Below, piece after piece: positions 16,608 through 23,967 of a stretch of DNA of 64,000 nt. Each line of letters begins with the position of its first letter. Positions within the stretch are counted from its first letter, which is position 1. The translations under genes and the position numbers were made by a program. This DNA comes from CAYNND01 sp964398775. Its GTDB lineage: Bacteria; Patescibacteriota; Minisyncoccia; Phycocordibacterales; UBA2100. Under the pieces are notes generated by a model. That model was not told the DNA's origin, did no database searches, and saw nothing but the letters and a program-made list of their open reading frames with translations. Location: NCBI GenBank assembly GCA_964398775.1, contig CAYNND010000001.1, positions 62,001 to 126,000 of the forward strand. The letters are read 5' to 3'.

Positions 16608-18179
16608 CTAAAATGGCATTTTGATTCCAAGTTCTTTGCACGCCTCAGCAATTGCCTGTTCTAGTTTGGTCTCATTTGCCTTTAGTGCCTGTAACTCGCC
16701 CGCAACTGTGTCGAGATCAATCGGCTCCTCATTCTCAAAGGTGTCGACATAGCGAGGGATGTTGAGATTGAAGTCATTTTCCTTGACTTCTTCAAGGGAG
16801 GCGTTGTGTGCGTACTTTTCGACATCTGTACGCGCTTGGTAGGTTTTGAAAATCTTTTCGATATGCTCGCTGTCGAGATGGTTTTGATTCTTCCCTTTAC
16901 GAAACTCTCGAGAGGCTTCTATGAAGAAAACGCCATCATCGTCTTTGCGGCATTTCTTAAAGATGAGGATGGCCGCGGGGATGGACGTACCGTAAAAGAG
17001 ATTTGGCGGGAGGCCGATCACTGCATCGAGATAGTTTTGCCGCTCGATGATGTACTTACGGATATGCCCTTCTGCCCCACCACGAAAGAGCGCACCATGT
17101 GGAAGTACCACAGCCATCGTGCCGTTGTCAGCGAGGTGGTGCAGCATGTGTGTGACGAACGCATAGTCAGCAGCACCCTTAGGTGCAAGGCGACCGTACT
17201 GTGAAAATCGATCATCAGCAGTAAGTACAGGATCTGTCTCACCCTTCCACTGTGCACCAAAAGGCGGGTTTGCTACAACTGCTTCAGCTTGGATATCGGG
17301 AAACTTATCGTCGGTCAGCGTGTCGCCATGACCAATTGCAAAGTGAGAAAAATGTACGCCGTGGAGAATCATGTTCATGCGGGCGAGATTGTACGTTGTT
17401 GGGTTCCGCTCTTGTCCGTAGTAGTGCGCAACGCTTGCATAATCACGAATACGCAAGAGAAGCGAACCAGAACCGCACGTCGGGTCGTATACACTGCGAA
17501 GCTTTTTCTTTCCTTCGGTTACGATCATCGCCATGAGGCGGGATACTTGCGAAGGAGTGTAAAACTCTCCTGCCTTCTTCCCTGCTCCCGCAGCAAATTC
17601 AGAGATGAGGTACTCGTACGCGTCACCAAGGATATCGCTTTTTGAGTCTTCCAGTTTAAAGTCTATTTTGCTGAGATGTGTAAGGATTTCTATGATGCGT
17701 TCATTTTTCACTTTCTCCGATGAACCGAGACGTACTGACGTAAGATCGACGTCAGTAAAGAGACCTTTGAAGTCGTCTTCACTCTCAGTACCCGAGGAGG
17801 TTTGCTGTATTGCGTTTAAAACTGCTTTCAATTCTTCGAGGATGAACGTATCATCCCCGCGCTCACCTTTCCCTTTTTGCACAAGATAAGAAAAAAGCTG
17901 ATGAGGTTTTAGAAAGAATCCGAGCTTTTCTAGAGACGCATGCTTTATCGCATCAATATACTCTTTGTCGTTTTTCTTTTTTTCATCAAGGGCAGTAAAG
18001 TTAATTTTGTCAGATTTTAAAAGACTCTCTGCGTATGCTTCTTGTTTCTCTGAGAGATACTTGTAGAAAATAAAACCGAGGATGTAGTTTTTGTACTCAT
18101 CCGCATTCATACTGCTACGAAGCGTGTCTGCTACCGCCCACAATTGCTTTTCGAGAAGTCTTTTTTGGTCCTCAGTCAT
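16608..18179 (-). CDS. hsdM: Type I restriction enzyme methyltransferase subunit (HsdM)
   Basis: A 523-aa N6-adenine methyltransferase subunit. It has the helical HsdM N-terminal domain, SAM-binding motif I DPTCGSGSLLLRI (~235) and catalytic motif IV NPPFG (~310). ATG 18179 is preferred over TTG 18212 because MTEDQKRLLEKQLW matches the family start. It is the first gene of hsdM-hsdS-fic-hsdR-nuclease. TAGAAT lies 9 nt upstream of the ATG. The structured repeat at 18264-18366 is directly upstream. Confidence 0.96.
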   Translation of the reverse strand: MTEDQKRLLEKQLWAVADTLRSSMNADEYKNYILGFIFYKYLSEKQEAYAESLLKSDKINFTALDEKKKNDKEYIDAIKHASLEKLGFFLKPHQLFSYLVQKGKGERGDDTFILEELKAVLNAIQQTSSGTESEDDFKGLFTDVDLTSVRLGSSEKVKNERIIEILTHLSKIDFKLEDSKSDILGDAYEYLISEFAAGAGKKAGEFYTPSQVSRLMAMIVTEGKKKLRSVYDPTCGSGSLLLRIRDYASVAHYYGQERNPTTYNLARMNMILHGVHFSHFAIGHGDTLTDDKFPDIQAEAVVANPPFGAQWKGETDPVLTADDRFSQYGRLAPKGAADYAFVTHMLHHLADNGTMAVVLPHGALFRGGAEGHIRKYIIERQNYLDAVIGLPPNLFYGTSIPAAILIFKKCRKDDDGVFFIEASREFRKGKNQNHLDSEHIEKIFKTYQARTDVEKYAHNASLEEVKENDFNLNIPRYVDTFENEEPIDLDTVAGELQALKANETKLEQAIAEACKELGIKMPF

Positions 18180-18263
18180 TTGAAGTTTAATTCTATCATA
18201 GTTACGGTTCAAAAAATGCCGAAGTATTTATGCTACACTATCTTCGTAAGAACTTTCAGAAAT

Positions 18264-18366
18264 GGATGCAGTACGAGGCGCGCGAGCACAATGCGACGAG
18301 GCGTACCGAGCGTACAGTAAGGAGGATTGTGCGAAGTGCACCACTACGCTTCGCTCCGGGTACTGC
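18264..18366 (+). repeat. Structured interspersed repeat, copy 1 (upstream of hsdM)
   Basis: About 100 nt that align with 55153-55240. Shared unpaired-looking blocks are GGATGCA, CGAGGCG-y-GCGAG, CGAGGCGTAC and GTAC-r-GT-r-AGGA. Predicted stems differ in sequence from the other copy but still pair: outer GCAGTAC (18268-18274) with GTACTGC (18360-18366), inner GCACAAT (18286-18292) with ATTGTGC (18326-18332), a GTAC/GTAC tip (18303-18306, 18312-18315) and GCGAAG/CTTCGC. Changed stems with preserved pairing suggest selection on RNA or cruciform structure. A further hairpin lies at 18384-18426. No protein is likely here. Confidence 0.7.
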
Positions 18367-18469
18367 GTTCTCTAATCAGATTACCTCAAGAGAATGGGCG
18401 CGACAAAATGCGCCATTTTATGAGGTCGTGATAGAATAGCCACATTACGCAACTTAAACACCAACCCAA

Positions 18470-18811
18470 ATGAACAAATTTATCGCCCTATATTGCATGC
18501 CCCACACTGGCCTCGCCGACTGGATGAAAAAGCCTCAGGAAGAACGCCAAGCAATGGAAGATGCCCTCAAGGCAAAGTGGAACACCTGGGCACAAGCTCA
18601 AGGCACAGCCCTACACCTCACCGCTGCTGCAGGTAAGAACACTCGCGTCACTTCCTCTGGCGCTGCAGAGATGAGTAATGACCTCATGATGTACTCTATC
18701 GTTGAGGCTGCGGACAAGGAAGCAGCTACAAAGATGTTTGTCGGTCACCCGCACTTGGAAATCCCTGGTGCATGGATAGACGTGATGCCAGCAAACAAGA
18801 TGGGAATGTAA
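18470..18811 (+). CDS. YCII-related domain protein
   Basis: A 113-aa protein resembling YCII/DGPF-related proteins (dimeric alpha-beta ferredoxin fold). The match rests on the C-terminal half: SNDLMMYSIVEAADKEAATKMF then GHPHLEIPGAWIDVMP. Function unknown. The likely -10 (TAGAAT near 18431) leaves a leader of about 35 nt without a Shine-Dalgarno, unlike the leaderless majority. Confidence 0.75.
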   Translation: MNKFIALYCMPHTGLADWMKKPQEERQAMEDALKAKWNTWAQAQGTALHLTAAAGKNTRVTSSGAAEMSNDLMMYSIVEAADKEAATKMFVGHPHLEIPGAWIDVMPANKMGM

Positions 18812-18817
18812 TCGCAA

Positions 18818-19327
18818 CTATCTCAATAGTTCCCACTTGTTCAAATAGTCTTCTGCTATAGGCATGTTAATTGAATATTTTTCTCCACGCTTTCCGAGCA
18901 TAAACGACCGGAGTGATGTATTCATCCTTCGTGTATCAGTGCGCAACCAGTGGAGATGTGATTCTTTTGCAAATTGAGCAACGATTTGTGAAGGAATTAT
19001 ATAAAAGTTGAACGCTTCTGTTGTTTGGGCAATACTGACGAAACAGTAGAAAAGTAATTTGTCTGTTGCCTCTTCGGTTTTCTCTCCAATCTTCCAGTGC
19101 GCTTCTATGTATCCGAACTCTTTTGATATATAAGGTCTATTGTCGAAATGCGTCTTCACCTCAAGTCGATTCATTGTTTTCGTTTCTGGATGTGAAAGGA
19201 GTATGTCGACACCTTTTGTGTTACCTAAAGTCATATTTGCATCAAATCCGCGAAGTGCGAGCTGTGAAAGTACTGCGAACTCCCCCGCAAGAGATATTTG
19301 ATTCTTTGATAGATATTTATGATTCAT
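18818..19327 (-). CDS. PD-(D/E)XK nuclease-like protein
   Basis: A 169-aa soluble protein with a restriction-endonuclease-like core: SLAGEFAVLSQLALRGFDANMTLGN, then KGVDILLSHPETKTMNRLEVKTH, giving E, D and E-x-K in the expected order. Proteins of this type are often annotated as group-I-intron-endonuclease-like or hypothetical. Located just beyond the hsd operon, it may belong to the same defence cluster, but it is convergent with the YCII gene and not in the operon. Confidence 0.65.
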   Translation of the reverse strand: MNHKYLSKNQISLAGEFAVLSQLALRGFDANMTLGNTKGVDILLSHPETKTMNRLEVKTHFDNRPYISKEFGYIEAHWKIGEKTEEATDKLLFYCFVSIAQTTEAFNFYIIPSQIVAQFAKESHLHWLRTDTRRMNTSLRSFMLGKRGEKYSINMPIAEDYLNKWELLR

Positions 19328-19361
19328 TTCTCAATCATGTCACGAGATACAATCGAGTCAA

Positions 19362-19670
19362 TCAACTTGCAATGAGCTCCTGCTTCTTCCCTTTACTCAG
19401 CAACTTGATAGCTGCTTCACGTTTGAGCGCTTCTGAGCGGGTGAGCCCGCACTCGCTGTACGCGATGCGACGCACACCACGAGAGCGTGTGTAGCGGCCA
19501 CCCTTACCTGCTTGGTGCGTCTTGAGGCGTGCATCAAGGTCATTGGTCATACCGGTGTAGAGCGAGTCATCGTCGCACTCCAAGATATAGACACAAAACG
19601 ATGTGTCTGGTGCGGGTTCTGTTTGAGGTCGTTGTTTCACTCCTTGAGTATACCACCCCCTCCCGTACAT
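19362..19670 (-). CDS. GIY-YIG domain protein (UPF0213/YhbQ-like)
   Basis: A 102-aa single-domain GIY-YIG protein. The motif reads FCVYILECDDDSLYTGMTND, with downstream catalytic-type Arg (LDARL) and the family helix SRSEALKREAAIKLLSKGKK (here LTRSEALKREAAIKLL). UPF0213/YhbQ proteins are DNA-structure-associated nucleases of poorly known role. ATG 19670 avoids overlap with the upstream gene ending at 19688; the conserved domain begins about 28 residues later. Confidence 0.88.
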   Translation of the reverse strand: MYGRGWYTQGVKQRPQTEPAPDTSFCVYILECDDDSLYTGMTNDLDARLKTHQAGKGGRYTRSRGVRRIAYSECGLTRSEALKREAAIKLLSKGKKQELIAS

Positions 19671-19687
19671 GCTGTTTTTTGCAAGCG

Positions 19688-21028
19688 CTACGGAAGCTGC
19701 TTCCCCTTCCATCGCTCGTAGTCAAACGCATATGTTTTCATAAATGCTGCCTTCAATGCATCGACTGCTTTCTGCGTCTTAGCGTCACTTACTTTCACTG
19801 TGATATCGTCGATGATTTTTACGGTACATTTTGCTTTTCCTTTCTTTGCGAGGCATGGCATGACCCCAGCGGCAACTGCCTTTTGGTACTCAATGAGCCC
19901 ATGCGTGTAGTACATGAGGATAAGCGGCTCCGTATGCGCTGCAAGTTCTGCATCAGAGGCTGCATAGATAGCACGGTGAATGTTGTACTGCTCAGAAATC
20001 TCCTTGTTCATCTTGATACCCACATCGTTTACCGCACGCTCGTATGCCATAAGTGGTGTGACGATGTTTTGTATCTGTGTTGAGACTGCCTGCAGACCAC
20101 CAGCGCTGGTGAAATCAATCTTTTGGAATCCATGCTTGATAGTGTACTGACTGCGCACATGTGCGAGCTGCTCACGTGCAACTATCACTTTTGCATCAAG
20201 TGGAATCGCAGTACTGACACGGAGGAAGAATGTAAGCGGCGCATACACAGGACTTGCGAGAAGTGCTGTCGTACGCTCCCAGTTTGCAAGGAGTGCATCT
20301 TTCTCTTTGATGCTTGTGTCGAGCTGCGCGACGTATTCGTTCCCGTAGAGGTTCTGCAGGTTCGGCTGCTTCAAGAGAAACTGACTTTTGTTTTTATGTG
20401 CGATGATGACTTCGCGTGCCTTTGCTCTGATGTGTGTGAGGTGTCGCAGGTATGTATATGACTGCTCCGGTGTCGAAAAAAAGAACTGACCATTGGCAAA
20501 GGCAAACGCAGTACTCTGCACACTGAGTGCGCGGTAGGTGTCACGTGACTGAGCGATGAGTGCGAGCACTGCTTCGTGGTACTTCGTATCATACGGAGCA
20601 ACGAGTGCATCATTGTACTCAGGACGTACCTCAACGATTGCCCCCCAGAGGCGCCTTCCCGCTGCAGTTGATTGCATGCGCTTCACGATATCCTTTCGCT
20701 GGTTGTAGAGCTGTGTGATTTGTTTACTGTGTGCATCGAACTCTGCAGCGAGCTTTGCAAAATCATTTGAAACTTTTACTTCTCGCGTACCGATGTCGAA
20801 TGCTGCTGCGAGCGCCTTCTCGGTCTCAAGCTCGTACTGCTGCTTTGCTATGCGGTACGCACGCATATCCTTCTCAATAGGTAAAAACACTCCAGGGGCT
20901 GCTGTAGTCATGTCGAGCATCGCTTGCGCAGCGGCAAAGACTTCATGCCGAGGGACCGGCTCTTCTGCATATGCAGCAAGTGGGACAATAAGTACACAGC
21001 ACAGTGCGAGCACACGGAGGTGGTTCAT
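19688..21028 (-). CDS. Secreted helical protein of unknown function
   Basis: A 446-aa protein with a cleavable signal peptide (MNHLRVLALCCVLIVPLAAYA) and a long, mainly alpha-helical ectodomain rich in Ala, Lys and Gln, with only two Cys near the C-terminus (MPCLAKKGKAKCTV). No known motif was recognised. TATACT ends 7 nt before the ATG, so it is probably leaderless. Confidence 0.7.
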   Translation of the reverse strand: MNHLRVLALCCVLIVPLAAYAEEPVPRHEVFAAAQAMLDMTTAAPGVFLPIEKDMRAYRIAKQQYELETEKALAAAFDIGTREVKVSNDFAKLAAEFDAHSKQITQLYNQRKDIVKRMQSTAAGRRLWGAIVEVRPEYNDALVAPYDTKYHEAVLALIAQSRDTYRALSVQSTAFAFANGQFFFSTPEQSYTYLRHLTHIRAKAREVIIAHKNKSQFLLKQPNLQNLYGNEYVAQLDTSIKEKDALLANWERTTALLASPVYAPLTFFLRVSTAIPLDAKVIVAREQLAHVRSQYTIKHGFQKIDFTSAGGLQAVSTQIQNIVTPLMAYERAVNDVGIKMNKEISEQYNIHRAIYAASDAELAAHTEPLILMYYTHGLIEYQKAVAAGVMPCLAKKGKAKCTVKIIDDITVKVSDAKTQKAVDALKAAFMKTYAFDYERWKGKQLP

Positions 21029-21083
21029 GCGCAGTAGTATAGCAACACTGTGTAGCAGGTGCTAGACGTGGGCAATTGAAGCA

Positions 21084-22349
21084 CTATGGCTTCTGGATGA
21101 GCTTTGGGTTCTTCCCCCAGACGTTCACACTAAAGGTCCATATACCGCCGTAGAGCTTTGGGTTACGGGTTGAGAACACGACACGGCAACTCCCCTGCTC
21201 AAATCCATCAACAGTAAACCAGTTTGAGTCTTGAGTGCCTTCAAGTGTCTGTAGCGCTCCTGCTTGTTTTGTGAGTTCAACAAATGATTGCTGCAGCGGT
21301 GAGCCCATAAAGAATGTATCGAACTTTCCTGAGACTGCGCCGGTGTATGGATGCACGACTACGATGATGGGCGATGCGCCGCGATTACCATCGCCGACTG
21401 CCTGAAGTGCACATGCCCCATCATGGGAGACTGCTAGATGCTTGCCTGGAAGTATCGAGTGTCCTTTGGTACGCGGGTCATACACAACGGTCTCGGTAAA
21501 ATCACTATCAAATGCGCATGCGCCTGATGATGTTGTCAGCAACACTTTCCCGGGAAAGAAATCACTGAGTTGCGCATCATATATTCCCTGTGGTGCACAG
21601 GTCGTCGGAATCCATGCACCATCTTCACCTGCTGGTGTGTTACCCATATCATGGAGCGGCATGTCAGCGAGTGTGACTGTTTTTGTAGTGCCATCTTTCA
21701 TTGTCACTGAGACACTTTTTGAGCCTGGAGCAAGTTTCACTGATGCGATAGTTTGCGCACTCTTTTGTAGTGCGCTGAATGTATCCTTTCGTTGTGTGCG
21801 CGTCGGCGTACCACTTTCGCTCCAGCACGAATCATATGCTTTGCCTTTTTGTACAACACGGTCAAACTGTGCCTCGACAATCTCATTTCCCGCTGCATCT
21901 TTTTTCCCGGTGCGCACAGGGTTGCTCAGTGCGTATGTAACTTCGACAACAAGCGTACACGAATCGCCAAATGGTCCCATGGTGCCGACAGTGTCGCTAT
22001 GCAGAGAGAAATTACTCATCGTGCCATCTGGTACTTGATAGTCACCGCGCGGAGTTTCGACAATCACAGCTGGCGCGCCGAACGGTCCTTTTTGTGTGAA
22101 GAATCGCTCAAAGCCTGACATATCAGAAAAACTGTACTCACCACTCACTTCAAAGGACGCTGCTGCAGGCTGCTCGCCGATAGTTTCTGGTGCCCCCTTC
22201 GGAACAACTATCTCTATATCTGCTGCACCTGTGTCAGATGTTCCAGGCTGTGATGCTGTGCCCTGCTTTGAAAGACCGCCGATATATACCCCACCGATAA
22301 ACGCGACAATAACGAAAAACACACCGAGCATTGCAAGACCTTGTTTCAT
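21084..22349 (-). CDS. Membrane-anchored extracellular protein, unknown
   Basis: A 421-aa protein with one N-terminal transmembrane anchor (~6-26) and a Gly/Ser/Thr-rich linker to ~60. The beta-rich ectodomain has about seven Cys (DSCTLVV, DSCWSES, TTCAPQG, GACAFDS, GACALQA, GSCRVVF), as expected for disulfides outside the membrane. No family recognised. It follows the small membrane protein at 22362-22553 by 12 bp, so the two may form an operon. Confidence 0.65.
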   Translation of the reverse strand: MKQGLAMLGVFFVIVAFIGGVYIGGLSKQGTASQPGTSDTGAADIEIVVPKGAPETIGEQPAAASFEVSGEYSFSDMSGFERFFTQKGPFGAPAVIVETPRGDYQVPDGTMSNFSLHSDTVGTMGPFGDSCTLVVEVTYALSNPVRTGKKDAAGNEIVEAQFDRVVQKGKAYDSCWSESGTPTRTQRKDTFSALQKSAQTIASVKLAPGSKSVSVTMKDGTTKTVTLADMPLHDMGNTPAGEDGAWIPTTCAPQGIYDAQLSDFFPGKVLLTTSSGACAFDSDFTETVVYDPRTKGHSILPGKHLAVSHDGACALQAVGDGNRGASPIIVVVHPYTGAVSGKFDTFFMGSPLQQSFVELTKQAGALQTLEGTQDSNWFTVDGFEQGSCRVVFSTRNPKLYGGIWTFSVNVWGKNPKLIQKP

Positions 22350-22361
22350 ATATGAGAAAAG

Positions 22362-22553
22362 CTAGTCTTTCTTACAGAGCAGAACTGATGCGAGGTATAT
22401 ACCGACCGCAAGCCCAGCAAGTCCAGTAATAAGCGCATATGGAGCAATGAGCTCATGAAAATGTGCGCCGAGAGCGAGCCCGACTAAGAGCACCGAGGCC
22501 TTGAGCATCGCAGCCTGTTGCCACGATAGTGTGTAATCTCTAAAAAGGTTCAT
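22362..22553 (-). CDS. Small two-helix membrane protein
   Basis: A 63-aa protein with two hydrophobic helices (residues ~15-35 and ~39-58) and a short CKKD tail. No family recognised. TACACT ends 6 nt before ATG 22553, matching the window's leaderless pattern and supporting a real gene. Confidence 0.6.
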   Translation of the reverse strand: MNLFRDYTLSWQQAAMLKASVLLVGLALGAHFHELIAPYALITGLAGLAVGIYLASVLLCKKD

Positions 22554-22593
22554 ACTATAAGTGTAGCATGGTGCAGAGCGTATGAGTTTCTGG

Positions 22594-22619
22594 TATAGTA
22601 TCGCCGACTCACGTGAGTC
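22594..22619 (+). promoter_or_regulatory. Extended -10 promoter and palindrome before the tRNA-Gln locus
   Basis: TGGTATAGT (22591-22599) is an extended -10 element. A perfect 14-bp palindrome GACTCACGTGAGTC (22606-22619) lies where transcription would begin. It would drive a precursor of about 320 nt through the tRNA-like units into tRNA-Gln. Confidence 0.5.
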
Positions 22620-22623
22620 ATAA

Positions 22624-22852
22624 GGCAGAACGTCTAATGGCAGGACAATGAAATAGAAACTGCTTTCTATTTCATCTGGTCGTTAACGAATTTGCTTTGT
22701 TTGTGTATAGCGCTGCCAAATCGTCGGGTAGGAGCAGGGTCGTAAACCAGCTCGCTCGTCAGTAATGGTAATGCGAGAGTAATTGCTAGATTGTCGGGTG
22801 GGAGCAAGGTCATAAACCAGCTTACTTGTCAGAATGGTAATGTGAGAGTTAT
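22624..22852 (+). repeat. Tandem tRNA-like units leading into tRNA-Gln
   Basis: Three units abut the tRNA gene. Unit 0 (22624-~22713) contains a near copy of the tRNA-Gln D arm (CGTCTAATGGCAGGACA, 22631-22647) followed by a perfect 12-bp hairpin (22648-22659 with 22664-22675). Units 1 (22714-22783) and 2 (22784-22852) are about 70-bp tandem repeats, over 80% alike. Both begin like the tRNA (TGCCAAATCGTC, TGCTAGATTGTC). A stem covaries between them: CTCGC/GCGAG in unit 1 becomes CTTAC/GTGAG in unit 2. None makes a full cloverleaf. They replace the roughly 230 bp that would otherwise be empty upstream of the tRNA. Confidence 0.6.
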
Positions 22853-22923
22853 TGCCAGATCGTCTAATGGTAGGACAGAGGCCTTTGAAGCCTTTAATCT
22901 TGGTTCGATTCCAAGTCTGGCAG
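22853..22923 (+). tRNA. tRNA-Gln (TTG anticodon)
   Basis: Complete cloverleaf: acceptor TGCCAGA (22853-22859) with TCTGGCA (22916-22922), D arm GTCTAATGGTAGGAC, anticodon arm GAGGC-CTTTGAA-GCCTT with TTG at positions 34-36, and T arm CTTGG-TTCGATT-CCAAG. The discriminator is G and CCA is not encoded. It directly follows tandem tRNA-like units and is followed by a terminator. Confidence 0.95.
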
Positions 22924-22933
22924 CAAAATAGGA

Positions 22934-22955
22934 GAAAAATGAGTCAGCATTTTTC
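22934..22955 (+). terminator. Terminator after tRNA-Gln
   Basis: GAAAAATG (22934-22941) pairs with CATTTTTC (22948-22955) around a 6-nt loop, ending in a run of five T. Confidence 0.7.
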
Positions 22956-22970
22956 GACGTAATTTTGATA

Positions 22971-23103
22971 GCCAGACTTGGAATCGAACGACGGAGGCAC
23001 GAAGCCGTTTTGTATTCAAAACGTTGCCGAGTCGCGGCGCCAGTGTACTTATGAGCGCAGCGAATTAGTAAAAACGGGCGCGATTCCAAGTCTGGCAGCA
23101 AAA
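22971..23103 (+). repeat. Palindromic element bounded by copies of the tRNA-Gln 3' end
   Basis: Positions 22971-22989 are an inverted copy of the tRNA-Gln acceptor and T arm (GCCAGACTTGGAATCG plus AAC). Positions 23081-23103 are a direct 23-bp copy of 22906-22928, including the discriminator and trailing A's. The two outer arms pair over 16 bp. Inside are CGTTTTG-tatt-CAAAACG, a CCGTTTT/AAAAACGG long-range stem and a GC-rich CGCgGCGC/GCGCaGCG hairpin. The inner sequence starts GACGGAGGCA, like the element beside tRNA-Phe. The direct repeats resemble att sites, but the enclosed piece is only about 150 bp and has no integrase. Confidence 0.7.
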
Positions 23104-23135
23104 AAATCGCCTGCACCTCCTGAGAGAGTGCAGGC
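23101..23135 (-). terminator. Terminator after the 23141-23458 gene
   Basis: GCCTGCAC (23109-23116) pairs with GTGCAGGC (23128-23135). On the minus strand the stem is followed by GATTTTTTT. It begins inside the end of the tRNA-derived element. Confidence 0.85.
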
Positions 23136-23140
23136 TCGAT

Positions 23141-23458
23141 TTAGTCCTCGATCTGCTGTGCAGAAATTCCGAGGACTATGGCGATAATTATGGCAGACGC
23201 CTGCACCGCGCATGCAATGACCCACCCGAGAGCAAAAATCAGGAATGTGAGGTCTTCGCAGTCACGTGCGCGCGACATCTGTCTGCACTCGCCAAACTTG
23301 TCGAGACTTTGTGATATGCCGTCGGCCATCAGCCCCGTGCCTGTGTAGAGCCCGTGCCACCAGAGGTAGCACATGAGCGCTGCAAGCGCGAGACATGGGA
23401 CGATACGGACAACCACAGGGAGCCGCAACACCAACCGTGCGAATTCATCCACCTTCAA
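23141..23458 (-). CDS. Small membrane protein with a consensus promoter and Shine-Dalgarno
   Basis: A 105-aa protein with two hydrophobic segments (~18-36 and ~72-97) separated by a hydrophilic loop with two Cys (GECRQMSRARDCEDL), and a short tail. No family recognised. The start is uncertain: TTG 23458 or GTG 23452, both behind AGAAAGG, one of the few Shine-Dalgarno-like sites in the window. It has a near-consensus promoter and its own terminator, so it is a stand-alone unit, unlike the leaderless genes around it. Confidence 0.65.
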   Translation of the reverse strand: MKVDEFARLVLRLPVVVRIVPCLALAALMCYLWWHGLYTGTGLMADGISQSLDKFGECRQMSRARDCEDLTFLIFALGWVIACAVQASAIIIAIVLGISAQQIED

Positions 23459-23505
23459 CCTGCCTTTCTATTGGAGCCTAGTGATGAGTGAAATCGTACA
23501 AATAT

Positions 23506-23533
23506 ATTATACCATAAATATGGTTTGAGTCAA
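23506..23533 (-). promoter_or_regulatory. Near-consensus promoter with internal palindrome
   Basis: The minus strand reads TTGACT (plus 23528-23533), a 16-nt spacer, then TATAAT (plus 23506-23511). A perfect 14-bp palindrome ACCATAAATATGGT (23511-23524) fills the spacer and could be an operator. The leader to the 23458 start is about 45 nt. Confidence 0.7.
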
Positions 23534-23572
23534 TAATGACTAGCGCCTGCATTCCCTTGCTATACTTGCCCC

Positions 23573-23938
23573 ATGGCACATGAAGTACTCAGCGTTGATT
23601 TGGTAAACGACGGCACATCGTATGACGCACCGCAGCCACATGAGCGCTTTTATCGCGAGTACGCTGAACTGAAGACTCATTTCACACAGATACTCGGCGG
23701 TATTGTCGGGCGGCTTGATAGAAAAGAAATGGAGAGTCTGCGATTTTCTCTGGAAGACATCGCTGCAAAAGAGCTGCAGAAAATACACCCACCGACAATC
23801 GATTTCCGACGCATGGAGCTCCGACTCAAAGAAGAACGTCTCGCACAAGACATGAAACAGTGGGTCATCTATACAGTTATCTGGGCAGGTGATGGGCGCA
23901 ACGATAGTATCCGCTGGACGTTCACCATCCCCCGCTAA
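23573..23938 (+). CDS. Hypothetical helical protein
   Basis: A 121-aa soluble, charged and helical protein with no recognised family. ERFYREYAELKTHFTQILGGI and KEMESLRFSLEDIAAKEL are amphipathic helices, and the C-terminus (YTVIWAGDGRNDSIRWTFTI) looks beta-rich. TATACT ends 6 nt before the ATG. It lies 29 bp upstream of the zincin-like gene on the same strand. Confidence 0.6.
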   Translation: MAHEVLSVDLVNDGTSYDAPQPHERFYREYAELKTHFTQILGGIVGRLDRKEMESLRFSLEDIAAKELQKIHPPTIDFRRMELRLKEERLAQDMKQWVIYTVIWAGDGRNDSIRWTFTIPR

Positions 23939-23967
23939 CTCCCCACGAGAACTGGTATACTTTCACT

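Noticed and set aside
21442..22038. 198-codon plus-strand frame
   Set aside because: Antisense of the secreted protein gene 21084-22349, whose signal anchor and codon pattern are convincing.
22714..22852. CRISPR or extra tRNA genes in the tandem units
   Set aside because: Only two abutting units without spacers, so not CRISPR. No 3' acceptor strands complete a cloverleaf, so not tRNAs.
22906..23103. Integrated genetic island with attL/attR at tRNA-Gln
   Set aside because: The direct repeats are exact, but only about 150 bp separate them and no integrase or cargo gene is present; kept as a repeat instead.
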